In this document: piece after piece, positions 38,846 through 47,887 of the stretch
Position numbering within the stretch: position 1 is the stretch's first letter
Layout of the letters: each line of letters starts with the position of its first letter
From: Saprospiraceae bacterium
GTDB lineage: Bacteria > Bacteroidota > Bacteroidia > Chitinophagales > Saprospiraceae
NCBI GenBank assembly: GCA_016710625.1
Contig: JADJVK010000001.1
Location: 1-64,000 of the forward strand
Length of the DNA stretch: 64,000 bases
Direction of reading: 5' to 3'
Program-made: the position numbers and the translations under genes
The notes under the pieces: generated by a model
Told to the model about the DNA's origin: nothing
Seen by the model: only the letters and a program-made list of their open reading frames with translations
The model's database searches: none

Positions 38846-41800
38846 TTAATTCAATTTGCACTCCACACCAATGGCTTTCAGTTCATCCATCAGTTCATTA
38901 CTTACTTTCACTTTATAGTTTTTGGATACAAATAGGACGGAATTTTGTAGCTCTGGTGACACTACATTCAACTTAAGGGTATGTTTTCCTTTGTTTGATT
39001 TCACTAATTTTTCTAATTGATTTACAAATGCCTCATTGATGTTATTCAATGCGACTTGTATTGAAATGGAATCAGTCATAGCTTCCATCACACTAGCCAA
39101 TTGCTTAACTTCGGTCAATTGTAATTCAAATTCTTTTGTCTCCTTCCATTTATTTTGCTGGTAATTTCCCATTAGATACAAGGACATTCCTGGCTCCATT
39201 AGGTGTTTGAATTTCATATAATCTTCGCCAAATAAGCTCAATTCTAGTTCTCCTTCAAAATCTTGAAAAATAAACTTACCCCAGCCAGTCCCTTTTTTGG
39301 AGATTCGATGATCAACGGAAGAAACGAATGCTGCTAGTTTTACTCTCTGATTTTTGAATCGATCAATATTTTTTAGGGAACAGCTGACGAAATTATTTAT
39401 TTCATTTCTAAAATCATCCAAAGGATGACCACTTATAAATATTCCAACCACTTCTTTTTCTCTTGTAAGCAGCTCTATTAAGCTCCATGGCTCTGTTGTT
39501 GTCGCAATTGGTTCAGGAATTGAAATGGAGTCTTCAAAATCACCAAATAATGAAATAGCGGTGGATTGCTTTTGAGATTGGTAATTATTTCCATATTTTA
39601 GGCTCAATTCAATGAAAGAGTCAAATTTCTCAACTGGAGTAAAATACTGTTTTCTATGGTATTCATTGAAACAATCAAAAGCCCCAGCATTGCAAAGGCT
39701 CTCTAAAACTTTCTTGTTTACAGTTCTTAGATTCAATCGACGAATAAATTCTAGATAATTAACGAATTGTCCATTATTTTTTCTTTCGAAAATGATAGAT
39801 TCTACGGCTGCTTCTCCCACCCCTTTGATAGCAGATAGTGCAAATCGAATTTCACCATGATTATTTACAGTGAATCGAACATCACTTTCATTGATATCTG
39901 GACCTTTCACTTTTATACCCATCCTCTTGCATTCTTCCATGAAGAATGTGATTTTATCAATATTGCTTTGGTTGTTGGAAAGGACGGCAGCCATGTATTC
40001 CGCTGGGTAATTCGCTTTCAGATATGCCGTTTGGTAAGCAACAAATGAATAACAAGTAGAATGAGATTTGTTGAAAGCATAAGAAGCGAAAGCCTCCCAA
40101 TCTGCCCATATTTTTTCTAAAACATTGGCAGGATGCCCTTTAGCGACAGCACCTTCCACAAATTGCCCTTTCATTTTATCCAAAACATTCTTCTGTTTTT
40201 TTCCCATTGCTTTCCTCAAAACATCGGCATCCCCCTTTGAAAATCCAGCCAGTTTTTGTGAAAGCAACATCACTTGCTCTTGATAAACCGTAATTCCATA
40301 AGTTTCTTTTAAATGCTCCTCCATTTCTGGTAGGTCATATACAATTTTTTCTTTTCCGAGTTTTCTATTGATAAAATTTGGAATATACTGTAGTGGACCC
40401 GGTCTATATAAAGCATTCATGGCGATCAAATCATCTAATCGGTCAGGTCGAAGATCTTTAAGATGTTTTTTCATCCCATCCGATTCGAACTGGAAAATAC
40501 CATTGGTTTCGCCTTTTTGAAAAATCTGAAAAGTAAGTTCGTCATCCAATGGGATATTATCAATATCTATTTCGATTTGATGATTCTGTTTTATCAGCCG
40601 AAGAGCGTCTCTGATGATTGTCAGGTTTTTAAGACCTAAAAAGTCCATTTTTATAACCCCAGCATCTTCGATGATACTCCCTTCATATTGGGTTACCAAT
40701 AAATCAACATCTTTTGCTGTAAAGACAGGAATAATCTCTGATAAATCTTTGGGAGCGATGATGATACCTGCTGCATGAATCCCAGTGCCTCTCACAGAAC
40801 CTTCTAATACGAGAGCTTCTTTTAGCACATTAGATTCTTCCAAAGATTCGTCCTCCAGAATAGATCTTAGTTTTTTACAGTTTTCAATGTCTTCCCCGTT
40901 TAAAGCTTCCTTTTCTTCAAGACTACCTGCACCTTTGAGTGGTGCATTCATGATTCGATTGAGTGTAATTCCTGGTTTATCAGGCACTAATTTGGCTAGA
41001 CTATTTGATCTATCCAATGGCAAATCCAAAACTCTAGCTACATCTTTAATAGACATTTTAGAAGCCATAGTGCCATAAGTGACAATATGTGCTACTTGAT
41101 TTTTTCCATATTTTTGAACAACATAATCAATCACTTTTTGACGACCTTCATCATCAAAATCAGTATCAATATCGGGCATGCTCTTTCTATCTGGGTTCAG
41201 AAACCGCTCAAATAGTAGGTTGTACTTGATAGGGTCGATATTGGTAATTCCGATACAATAGGCGACAGCAGATCCTGCTGCCGACCCTCTACCAGGTCCA
41301 ATAAACACTCCTAATTCTCTACCAGCTTTTATGAAATCAGAAACGATAAGAAAATATCCAGCAAAACCCATAGTTTTTACTGTATACAATTCAAAATTCA
41401 ACCTTTCTTCAATCTCTGGAGTAATATCTTTATAGCGTTCTTTTGCACCAATGTAGGTAAGATGTCTCAAATACTCATCTTGGTCATTTCCAAATTCGAT
41501 TGGAACTTGGAAATGGGGCAGTAAGATGTCTTTTTTTAGTTGGAGTGGCTTAATTTTATCAACGATTTCATTTGTATTATCAATTGCTTCAGGTAAATCA
41601 TGAAACAATTCCGTCATTTCAGAAGTTTTTTTGAAATAAAACTCATTGTTCGGGAAAGCAAACCTAGAATTCTTTTTAAAGCTATCTTCATCAGTAAAAT
41701 CATCCCATTTTGGGGTAGATTGCTTTTCTCCAGTATTGATACACAATAAAATGTCGTGAGCATTACTATCATCTTTGTCAACATAATGACTATCATTAGA

Positions 41801-42412
41801 TGCTATTGTCTTTACATTATATTCTTTTGCAAATCTTAACAATACTTCATTCACTGTAATCTGATCTTTCAGATAGTGCCTTTGCAACTCCACATAATAG
41901 TCTTCACCAAAAATGTCCAGCCACCATTCAAATTCTTTTCTAGCCGCATCTTCCCCTTTCATCAAAATAGCTTGAGGAATAGAAGCACCTAAGCAACAAG
42001 TAGTTGCAATCAAGCCCTCATGATATTTCAAGACCAATTCCTTATCAATTCTTGGATATTTCGAATATAAACCATCAATAAATCCTAGTGAACAGAGTTT
42101 GGTTAGGTTTTGGTATCCCAATTCGTCTTTAGCCAGAAAAAGTTGGTGGTACCTTTTATCTTTTTTCTCTTTTGTAAAAGTCTTTTGAAATCTATCTTCT
42201 ACAAGGTAAAATTCACAGCCTACAATAGGCTTCACTCCTTTATGTTTGGCAGCCTCTGCCACAAAATTAAATACACCAAACATATTGCCATGATCAGTAA
42301 TTGCAATGGCGGGCATATTATCTGCCTCTGCTTTTTTGAATAAGGCACTAATATTTGCTGCACCGTCCAGCAAGGAATATTGAGTATGACAATGTAAGTG
42401 AGAAAATTTCAT
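38846..42412 (-). CDS. dnaE: DNA polymerase III alpha subunit
   Basis: An 1188-residue replicative polymerase. The N-terminus is a PHP domain (MKFSHLHCHTQYSLLDGA, AITDHGNMFGVF), then the polymerase core with PDIDTDFDDEGR at about 412 (catalytic Asp pair), YRPGPLQYIPNF, YGITVYQEQVMLLSQ and AYNKSH-like AFNKSHSTCY, and a C-terminal OB-fold region (LAAFVSSVDHRIS). Only DnaE-type; no PolC features. It is transcribed from a -7 box at 42432-42439, and the response regulator follows. Confidence 0.97.
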   Translation of the reverse strand: MKFSHLHCHTQYSLLDGAANISALFKKAEADNMPAIAITDHGNMFGVFNFVAEAAKHKGVKPIVGCEFYLVEDRFQKTFTKEKKDKRYHQLFLAKDELGYQNLTKLCSLGFIDGLYSKYPRIDKELVLKYHEGLIATTCCLGASIPQAILMKGEDAARKEFEWWLDIFGEDYYVELQRHYLKDQITVNEVLLRFAKEYNVKTIASNDSHYVDKDDSNAHDILLCINTGEKQSTPKWDDFTDEDSFKKNSRFAFPNNEFYFKKTSEMTELFHDLPEAIDNTNEIVDKIKPLQLKKDILLPHFQVPIEFGNDQDEYLRHLTYIGAKERYKDITPEIEERLNFELYTVKTMGFAGYFLIVSDFIKAGRELGVFIGPGRGSAAGSAVAYCIGITNIDPIKYNLLFERFLNPDRKSMPDIDTDFDDEGRQKVIDYVVQKYGKNQVAHIVTYGTMASKMSIKDVARVLDLPLDRSNSLAKLVPDKPGITLNRIMNAPLKGAGSLEEKEALNGEDIENCKKLRSILEDESLEESNVLKEALVLEGSVRGTGIHAAGIIIAPKDLSEIIPVFTAKDVDLLVTQYEGSIIEDAGVIKMDFLGLKNLTIIRDALRLIKQNHQIEIDIDNIPLDDELTFQIFQKGETNGIFQFESDGMKKHLKDLRPDRLDDLIAMNALYRPGPLQYIPNFINRKLGKEKIVYDLPEMEEHLKETYGITVYQEQVMLLSQKLAGFSKGDADVLRKAMGKKQKNVLDKMKGQFVEGAVAKGHPANVLEKIWADWEAFASYAFNKSHSTCYSFVAYQTAYLKANYPAEYMAAVLSNNQSNIDKITFFMEECKRMGIKVKGPDINESDVRFTVNNHGEIRFALSAIKGVGEAAVESIIFERKNNGQFVNYLEFIRRLNLRTVNKKVLESLCNAGAFDCFNEYHRKQYFTPVEKFDSFIELSLKYGNNYQSQKQSTAISLFGDFEDSISIPEPIATTTEPWSLIELLTREKEVVGIFISGHPLDDFRNEINNFVSCSLKNIDRFKNQRVKLAAFVSSVDHRISKKGTGWGKFIFQDFEGELELSLFGEDYMKFKHLMEPGMSLYLMGNYQQNKWKETKEFELQLTEVKQLASVMEAMTDSISIQVALNNINEAFVNQLEKLVKSNKGKHTLKLNVVSPELQNSVLFVSKNYKVKVSNELMDELKAIGVECKLN

Positions 42413-42431
42413 GATTGAAAACTATTTATAA

Positions 42432-42439
42432 CAAAGATA
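42432..42439 (-). promoter_or_regulatory. -7 promoter box TATCTTTG (minus strand) of dnaE
   Basis: Exact TAnnTTTG, 19 bases upstream of the ATG (42410-42412). Confidence 0.5.
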
Positions 42440-42519
42440 AGCAATTAAACTTTTTTGTTTTATGATTAATTATAAAGTTGAATCTAGAAAAAAATGAATC
42501 ACAAAATATTTAATCATGC

Positions 42520-42527
42520 TATATTTG
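42520..42527 (+). promoter_or_regulatory. -7 promoter box TATATTTG of the Rpn-family gene
   Basis: Exact TAnnTTTG, only four bases before ATG 42532, so the transcript would be nearly leaderless. Confidence 0.4.
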
Positions 42528-42531
42528 TAAA

Positions 42532-43422
42532 ATGGCAAAAGATATCAACAATATACACGACAAGTTTTTTAAGGAATTAATGGCAGATAGGCAAAATGCT
42601 ATTGATTTTATGCAATTTTTTCTACCAGATTCTATTTTAAAACACATTGACATTCAATCTTTAGAACATCAAAAGAATAGTTTTATTGCTCCAGATCTGA
42701 AAGAAGTTTTTTCAGATGCTATTTTTTCTATAAAATTATTAAATTCGGAAGAAGCACTTTTGATTTCGATATTATTGGAGCATAAAAGCATAAAGGATGA
42801 GCATACTCCTTTCCAAATTTTAAGTTACCTCGGGCAGGGCTATCAATCGCAAATAAAGCAAAAAAAACCCTTAAAAATTATTTTACCATTTATATTTTAT
42901 CATGGTAAAGCTAATTGGGAGTTAAAGAAAATTCCAGATTTTTTTTCAAATTATCCGAATGAGTTAATTTCATATATTCCGCTTTTCGATATATTTTTTG
43001 TTGATTTAAAAAAATTGGAGGATACTGAAATTTTTAAAATAATGAACACATTTCTTTCGGCTGCCTTGATAGTTCAAAAATATAGTGGAAGCCCAAAAGA
43101 GTTAGAAAAACAATTTATTAGGATAGTAACTTTGTCGTATTTTTTTAATAATTCAAAGTTTAATATAACTGAATTAGTGGAACTTATGGAACATATTCCG
43201 CAAAATATAAAAAAGGAAATAATGAATACATATGATTTTATAGAACAAAAAGGAATTGAAAAAGGATTCGAGAAGGGAATTGAAAAGGGAATCGAAAAGA
43301 AAGAAATGGAGCTAGTAATTAATGCATTTAAAAATGGAATCTCAATTCAAATTATTTCAAATATTACAAATCTATCTATAGAAAAAGTTCATTCTATTCT
43401 TCTGAATGCTGGATTGAAGTAA
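42532..43422 (+). CDS. Rpn-family recombination-promoting nuclease / putative transposase (PF04754)
   Basis: A 296-residue protein with a PD-(D/E)XK-type nuclease domain at about residues 1-200: NIHDKFFKELMADRQNAIDFM, FSDAIFSIKLL and ISILLEHKS (the acidic and E-x-K motif). The C-terminal tail has four EKGI/EKGF units (about residues 240-256) followed by a short helical end with SIQIISNITNLSIEKV. Such tails vary between strains in this family. It stands alone on the plus strand and is AT-rich. RpnA-type enzymes nick or cut DNA and stimulate RecA-independent recombination; the role here is inferred. Confidence 0.8.
   Translation: MAKDINNIHDKFFKELMADRQNAIDFMQFFLPDSILKHIDIQSLEHQKNSFIAPDLKEVFSDAIFSIKLLNSEEALLISILLEHKSIKDEHTPFQILSYLGQGYQSQIKQKKPLKIILPFIFYHGKANWELKKIPDFFSNYPNELISYIPLFDIFFVDLKKLEDTEIFKIMNTFLSAALIVQKYSGSPKELEKQFIRIVTLSYFFNNSKFNITELVELMEHIPQNIKKEIMNTYDFIEQKGIEKGFEKGIEKGIEKKEMELVINAFKNGISIQIISNITNLSIEKVHSILLNAGLK
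43251..43300 (+). repeat. Short tandem repeats in the Rpn tail
   Basis: Four degenerate 12-base units (like GGAATTGAAAAG) encode E-K-G-I/F steps. Unit number could change by slippage. Confidence 0.5.
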
Positions 43423-43467
43423 GAGAGAAATATTTGCATATGCCCATATTTCTCTCTAATTTGCTAT

Positions 43468-44844
43468 CTAAAATCTAGGTGTTTTCAATTCCTTTTCTGA
43501 AATTTTAAATTCAGATTTTATTTCTCCATTGATATTAATAAACTCAAATTTAAGTTCTCTATCGTTTTTTGGACCCGATACACTAACTTTCGTAAAGTTG
43601 TTTTCTTGTACACTTCCACCTATTCTATAAGGATTTTCATTCAATTTTTGAGTATTAACCCCTGCTGTAATGGATGATGAAGTAATATCAAATAACGAAT
43701 AGTTGTTCTTTCTATCAATCTTAATTATTTCTGTTCTATGAATATCTCCTGACAGAAACAAAACCCCTGACAATCTATTGTTGTCTAAAAAATTCATAAA
43801 ATCCTGAAATTCATATGGATAGCTTCTCCAATTCTCACTTTTTATTATTGGATTTAATACTTGACTTCCACTAACAATGAATTTAAAAGTAGCATTACTT
43901 GATAATAATGCATTTTTTAACCAATCCATTTGTTGTTTTCCAAACATCAATTTGTCTTCGTTCGGTTTGCCATTAATACTATCCAACATATCATCTGCAC
44001 TTCTGAAATATCTATTGTCTAACATAAAAAATTCGCAATCACCATATCTCATTTTAGTATAAACTCCTTTTTTATCTTCTCCATAACTATGATTACACCA
44101 ATATTTTTTGAAACAATTTCTTGCAGATTCTTTTAGCACCCAACTTTTATCAGAATCATCAGGACCATAATCATGGTCATCCCAAATAGCAAAATGAGGC
44201 ATTGCAGCCAATAAAGGTTGTAATTCTGGTGTTGCTCTGTCATGTGAATATCTATAGGCAATTCCATAATTTGAACTATAATCTGCCTCTCTTAAATAAT
44301 TATTGTCGCCCAACCACAACATAAACGAAGCAGGAGTTTTTGCCATTGTTCTGAATATATTTGGGTCATTGCCATAAGGTTTTGGCCTATCATATTCGGG
44401 GTCATTTATGTAAGCACATGAACCTGTTAGGAACGAGAAATCTGGTGCTGGCTTCCTCCATTCCCAAAGTTCTTTAGTCTTAAAAGTTAAAGGATATTTT
44501 ATTAAAACTGGTGTTTCATTAATAAGCACTTGATACTCATATGTTGTATTCATCCTCAAATTATTCAATTCAAATTTTACGGGATAAAAAGGAGTGTTAT
44601 CCATTGATTCCGCATCAATTCCCGAAGGAAATACTGTTTGGAAACTATCTCTTTTTCCCTTCTCCCAATAATTTATTTGAATAACATTTACATCTATTCC
44701 TACTTCCGCCCAAATCATTGCAGCTCGATGCTCAACATATCCTAACATGGGTCCTGAGACCAAACCTTTGTTAGCATTCTGAGCAAAAATAGTTGAAAAA
44801 AAAGTGGTTGAAAAGAGGAGTATAACGGCAAAAAACTGCTTCAT
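43468..44844 (-). CDS. PhoD-like metallophosphatase (alkaline phosphatase D family)
   Basis: A 458-residue protein with signal peptide (ending TIFAQ). An N-terminal beta domain (residues 30-130) is followed by the metallophosphatase with LTGSCAYINDPEYD, MLWLGDNNYL, AIWDDHDYGPDDSD, FMLDNRYFR and FLSGDIHRTE. These match PhoD-type phosphodiesterases/phosphatases. Secreted or periplasmic. No C-terminal T9SS domain is seen. It is divergent from fabG across a 158-base gap. Confidence 0.87.
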   Translation of the reverse strand: MKQFFAVILLFSTTFFSTIFAQNANKGLVSGPMLGYVEHRAAMIWAEVGIDVNVIQINYWEKGKRDSFQTVFPSGIDAESMDNTPFYPVKFELNNLRMNTTYEYQVLINETPVLIKYPLTFKTKELWEWRKPAPDFSFLTGSCAYINDPEYDRPKPYGNDPNIFRTMAKTPASFMLWLGDNNYLREADYSSNYGIAYRYSHDRATPELQPLLAAMPHFAIWDDHDYGPDDSDKSWVLKESARNCFKKYWCNHSYGEDKKGVYTKMRYGDCEFFMLDNRYFRSADDMLDSINGKPNEDKLMFGKQQMDWLKNALLSSNATFKFIVSGSQVLNPIIKSENWRSYPYEFQDFMNFLDNNRLSGVLFLSGDIHRTEIIKIDRKNNYSLFDITSSSITAGVNTQKLNENPYRIGGSVQENNFTKVSVSGPKNDRELKFEFININGEIKSEFKISEKELKTPRF

Positions 44845-44965
44845 ATTCGAATTAAAATTAATTATTGGGCTAAAGTTATGAATAAATTTTCATGCTCAAG
44901 TATATTATTATTATTGAATCAAGTTAATTTTTAATTAATTCAAATCAATATCTTGACAATTTAAT

Positions 44966-44973
44966 TATTTTTG
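44966..44973 (+). promoter_or_regulatory. -7 promoter box TATTTTTG of fabG
   Basis: Matches TAnnTTTG, 29 bases before ATG 45003. Confidence 0.35.
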
Positions 44974-45002
44974 GACTTTCTTAGTTTTAAATATTAAATC
45001 AA

Positions 45003-45755
45003 ATGCAATTATTAAAAGATAAAGTAGCAATTGTTACTGGTGGTTCAAGAGGAATTGGCGAGGCAATTGTTAGAAAATTCGCAGAATCTGGAGCGACAAT
45101 CGCATTTTCTTATATCTCTGATAGTTCAAAAGAAAGAGCTGAAAAAATTGTTTCAGAATTGTCTGCAAATGGGACAAATATTAAAGCATATCGCTCTGAT
45201 GCTGCATCATTTAGCGATGCAGAAACCTTTATAAATGAAGTAGTTAAAGATTTTGGCAGGGTAGATATTTTAGTAAATAATGCTGGAATCACAAGAGATA
45301 CACTGATGCTAAGAATGACTGAGCAACAATGGGATGAGGTGATTCAGACAAATTTGAAATCTGTTTTCAATATGACGAAACATATTTTAAAAATTATGCT
45401 CAAACAAAGGAGTGGCTCTATCATCAATATGAGTTCAGTTGTAGGCGTTTTTGGCAATGCAGGACAAGCTAACTATGCAGCATCCAAGGCTGGTATTTTT
45501 GGTTTTACCAAATCTATCGCTAAAGAAGTAGGCTCTAGAAATATTCGTTGCAATGCAATTGCACCAGGATTTATCGAAACGGATATGACACATGTTTTGG
45601 ATGAAAAGACAAAAGAAGCTTTTTTGAAAAGCATCCCATTGAATCGATTGGGTAGCGGAAATGAAGTCGCTGATGCCTGTATATTTTTAGGATCCGATAT
45701 GTCCACTTACGTTTCTGGACAAACATTGAGTGTTTGTGGAGCTTTGAACTGTTAA
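45003..45755 (+). CDS. fabG: 3-oxoacyl-[acyl-carrier-protein] reductase
   Basis: A 250-residue short-chain dehydrogenase with TGGSRGIG (NADP site), NNAGITRDTLMLRM, the catalytic Ser-Tyr-Lys in MSSVVGVFGNAGQANYAASKAG, and PGFIETDMT. It reduces 3-oxoacyl-ACP in fatty acid elongation; FabG is often found next to acyl carrier genes, not seen here. The end LSVCGALNC replaces the usual GGM end. A hydrolase gene follows after three bases. Confidence 0.9.
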   Translation: MQLLKDKVAIVTGGSRGIGEAIVRKFAESGATIAFSYISDSSKERAEKIVSELSANGTNIKAYRSDAASFSDAETFINEVVKDFGRVDILVNNAGITRDTLMLRMTEQQWDEVIQTNLKSVFNMTKHILKIMLKQRSGSIINMSSVVGVFGNAGQANYAASKAGIFGFTKSIAKEVGSRNIRCNAIAPGFIETDMTHVLDEKTKEAFLKSIPLNRLGSGNEVADACIFLGSDMSTYVSGQTLSVCGALNC

Positions 45756-45758
45756 ATT

Positions 45759-46757
45759 ATGAGAAAATTCTTTAAATATACTTTCATTATATCAATTGCA
45801 TTAATAATTGTTTATTTAGTTGGACCAAAAGTGCATTTTGAAAAAACAAAAATATTAGATACAGATATCGATACTTCAATTGAAAATCTCGAAGAATATA
45901 TTAGGAATAAAGAAAGTAAAATTAAAGATTTAAAACCAGGAAACGAAGCCAAAATCATTTGGGCAAATGACAGCTTAAAACAAAAAACGGAGTATGCTGT
46001 CGTTTATTTGCATGGCTTTTCTGCCTGTGAAATGGAAGGAAATCCTTTGCATCGCAATTTTGCTAAAAGGTATGGCTGTAATCTATATCTCCCAAGATTG
46101 GAAGATCATGGGAGAGCAGATACAAATTCGTTCCAACTTTTAACTCCAGAAAACTACCTACAGTCTGCCGAAGATGCCATTGATATTGCTAAAAAATTAG
46201 GCGATAAAGTAATTGTAATGGCTTGCTCATCGGGTTGTACATTAGCTGCAGCTATAGCTAGTGCTGGCGAAAAAATTGACGGGTTAATTTTCTATTCTCC
46301 AAATATCGACATTTTTGACAAAACTTCAGACTTGACTGTTGGTCCATGGGGTAAAGAAATTACATCTTTAGTGATGAAAGGGGAGCGAAATCATATTAAA
46401 TACGATAGTTTCTCCCAACAATACTGGAATGCTACCTATCATATCAATGGCATTTTTGCACTAAAAACCCTTATAAATGAGTATATGTCTGAAGAAAATT
46501 TTATAAAAATAAAGGAACCGCTTTTCATGGGATATTATTTCAAAGATGAAGAACATCAAGACAAGGTAGTTTCTGTAAAAAGAATGTTGGAATTTTATGA
46601 TCAAGTAGGGACTCCTGAAAGCTTGAAAAGAAAAGTTGCTTTTCCAGAAGCAAATGCACATGTTATCACATCTTCTTACAAATCAAAAGAATATGATAGG
46701 GTACAAAGTGAAACTTACAACTTTGCAGAAGAAATATTGGGGATGCATATAAAATAA
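45759..46757 (+). CDS. Alpha/beta-hydrolase with N-terminal membrane anchor
   Basis: A 332-residue protein with a membrane segment at residues 7-24. The hydrolase core has YLHGFSACEMEGNPLH (oxyanion), the nucleophile Ser in MACSSGCTLAAA, and the catalytic His in PEANAHVITSSY. The core follows the pattern of esterases/lipases; the substrate is not predictable. It is tightly linked to fabG, so it may act in lipid metabolism (inference). Confidence 0.75.
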   Translation: MRKFFKYTFIISIALIIVYLVGPKVHFEKTKILDTDIDTSIENLEEYIRNKESKIKDLKPGNEAKIIWANDSLKQKTEYAVVYLHGFSACEMEGNPLHRNFAKRYGCNLYLPRLEDHGRADTNSFQLLTPENYLQSAEDAIDIAKKLGDKVIVMACSSGCTLAAAIASAGEKIDGLIFYSPNIDIFDKTSDLTVGPWGKEITSLVMKGERNHIKYDSFSQQYWNATYHINGIFALKTLINEYMSEENFIKIKEPLFMGYYFKDEEHQDKVVSVKRMLEFYDQVGTPESLKRKVAFPEANAHVITSSYKSKEYDRVQSETYNFAEEILGMHIK

Positions 46758-46864
46758 AAAAATCTATAAAAATTGGGAAGCCCCCCCCTTACATTTAAGA
46801 GAGAGGCCATCCCAAAAACCTTCTTTAGGAGTTGCCTCCTGTATATCTTTACAGCCTAAGCTGA
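46758..46864. other. Structured GC-richer spacer between convergent genes
   Basis: Holds a run of eight Cs (46781-46788) and two hairpins: AGGAG-TTGC-CTCCT (46827-46840; the minus strand gives a GCAA tetraloop) and CTGTA-TATCTT-TACAG (46839-46854), which share two bases and so cannot both form fully. No RNA family I know fits. Confidence 0.4.
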
Positions 46865-47791
46865 TTAATTTCTATATCTTTTCTTTTTCTCGAATTTGTT
46901 TTCTTTCTTAGCGAACTCAAATCCAATAGTGATTTCATGGGAGCCACCGTTATAATTTTGGAAAGCTTGGAATGAATAGTCATATGTATATCCAATAAAT
47001 AAACCATTCATCTTTGCACCTAACATCAAACTTACTGCCTTCCATAGTCCTGCATGATATGTCAATCCAACAGTTGCAGCTTCATTTGCAAACGAAGTTC
47101 TAAGATTGAAATCAGCCACAAAAGGTACAGTTCTAGATTTACCCATCAAAATTGATGGCACCACAGAGATTTCGTTTACATCAAATTTATAACCTAAAGT
47201 CGCTAATCCTGTATTCAAAAATGAGCTCTTATCTCCAGAATTAATGTTTACAGAACCTAATCTTGCACTAATCAAATTTGGTGCCGAAAGTCCAAATAAT
47301 AACTTGTCTTTATAGTTTCCAGAAAAACCAACACCTGCATCAAAAATTCTTGATCCTGCCAAATAATCTTTGTAAGTATCATCATTTTGGTCAAATAATG
47401 GATTTGCAGCTTGGCTATTGATGCTTAATTGGCGAAACTCGGTAGAAATACCTAAAGCCATTTTCACATCACTTATTTGATATCTGAATGCATAGGATAA
47501 TTGTCCTCTTATTTGTTGCAATTGAGCTAAACTCTCTTTCCCTACCATTACGCCCAATCCTAAAGTGTTTCCAATAGGTGCATTAAACGATAACAAATAA
47601 GTTCGAGGTGCATCTGTGAACCCTTGCCAAGCCCATCTTGCATTCAAAAACAATTGATATTTATCTGAAAACCCTGTATATGCAGGATTTATACTGGTTG
47701 GATTAAGGAGATAATGTGTTGATGCAGCTTCATTTTGAGCTTTTGCGAACATCGATACAAAGCAAATAATGCAAATAAATAATTTTTTCAT
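46865..47791 (-). CDS. PorP/SprF family outer-membrane protein of T9SS
   Basis: A 308-residue protein: signal peptide ending FAKAQ, then the PorP/SprF start LLNPTSINPAYTGFSDKYQ and a beta-barrel pattern ending EITIGFEFAKK. PorP/SprF proteins are paired with adhesins that have a CHU_C-type end, as directly upstream here. It is separated from the giant gene by 96 bases that contain a strong hairpin, so expression relative to the giant gene may be uneven. Confidence 0.87.
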   Translation of the reverse strand: MKKLFICIICFVSMFAKAQNEAASTHYLLNPTSINPAYTGFSDKYQLFLNARWAWQGFTDAPRTYLLSFNAPIGNTLGLGVMVGKESLAQLQQIRGQLSYAFRYQISDVKMALGISTEFRQLSINSQAANPLFDQNDDTYKDYLAGSRIFDAGVGFSGNYKDKLLFGLSAPNLISARLGSVNINSGDKSSFLNTGLATLGYKFDVNEISVVPSILMGKSRTVPFVADFNLRTSFANEAATVGLTYHAGLWKAVSLMLGAKMNGLFIGYTYDYSFQAFQNYNGGSHEITIGFEFAKKENKFEKKKRYRN

Positions 47792-47845
47792 GACGATTAA
47801 ATTTGTAAAGCTTCCGGGAAATTTTTAATAAATATGGTTTTGGAA

Positions 47846-47877
47846 CTGAGTATTGATACCTTAATATCAATACTCAG
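47846..47877 (-). promoter_or_regulatory. Perfect hairpin between the giant adhesin gene and porP/sprF
   Basis: Arms CTGAGTATTGATA and TATCAATACTCAG (13 pairs, 6-base loop). On the minus strand, no T run follows, so it looks like an RNA-processing or stability element or an attenuator rather than a terminator. Confidence 0.6.
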
Positions 47878-47887
47878 CTAATTTTTA

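Noticed and set aside
40475..40495. tRNA-like GATTCGAACT
   Set aside because: Lies inside dnaE coding sequence; no cloverleaf forms around it.
40785..41078. 97-residue plus-strand frame within dnaE
   Set aside because: Shadow of the dnaE coding strand, no start context or domain.
42532..43422. Insertion sequence
   Set aside because: Although the family is named putative transposase, no terminal inverted repeats or target duplication can be seen around it.
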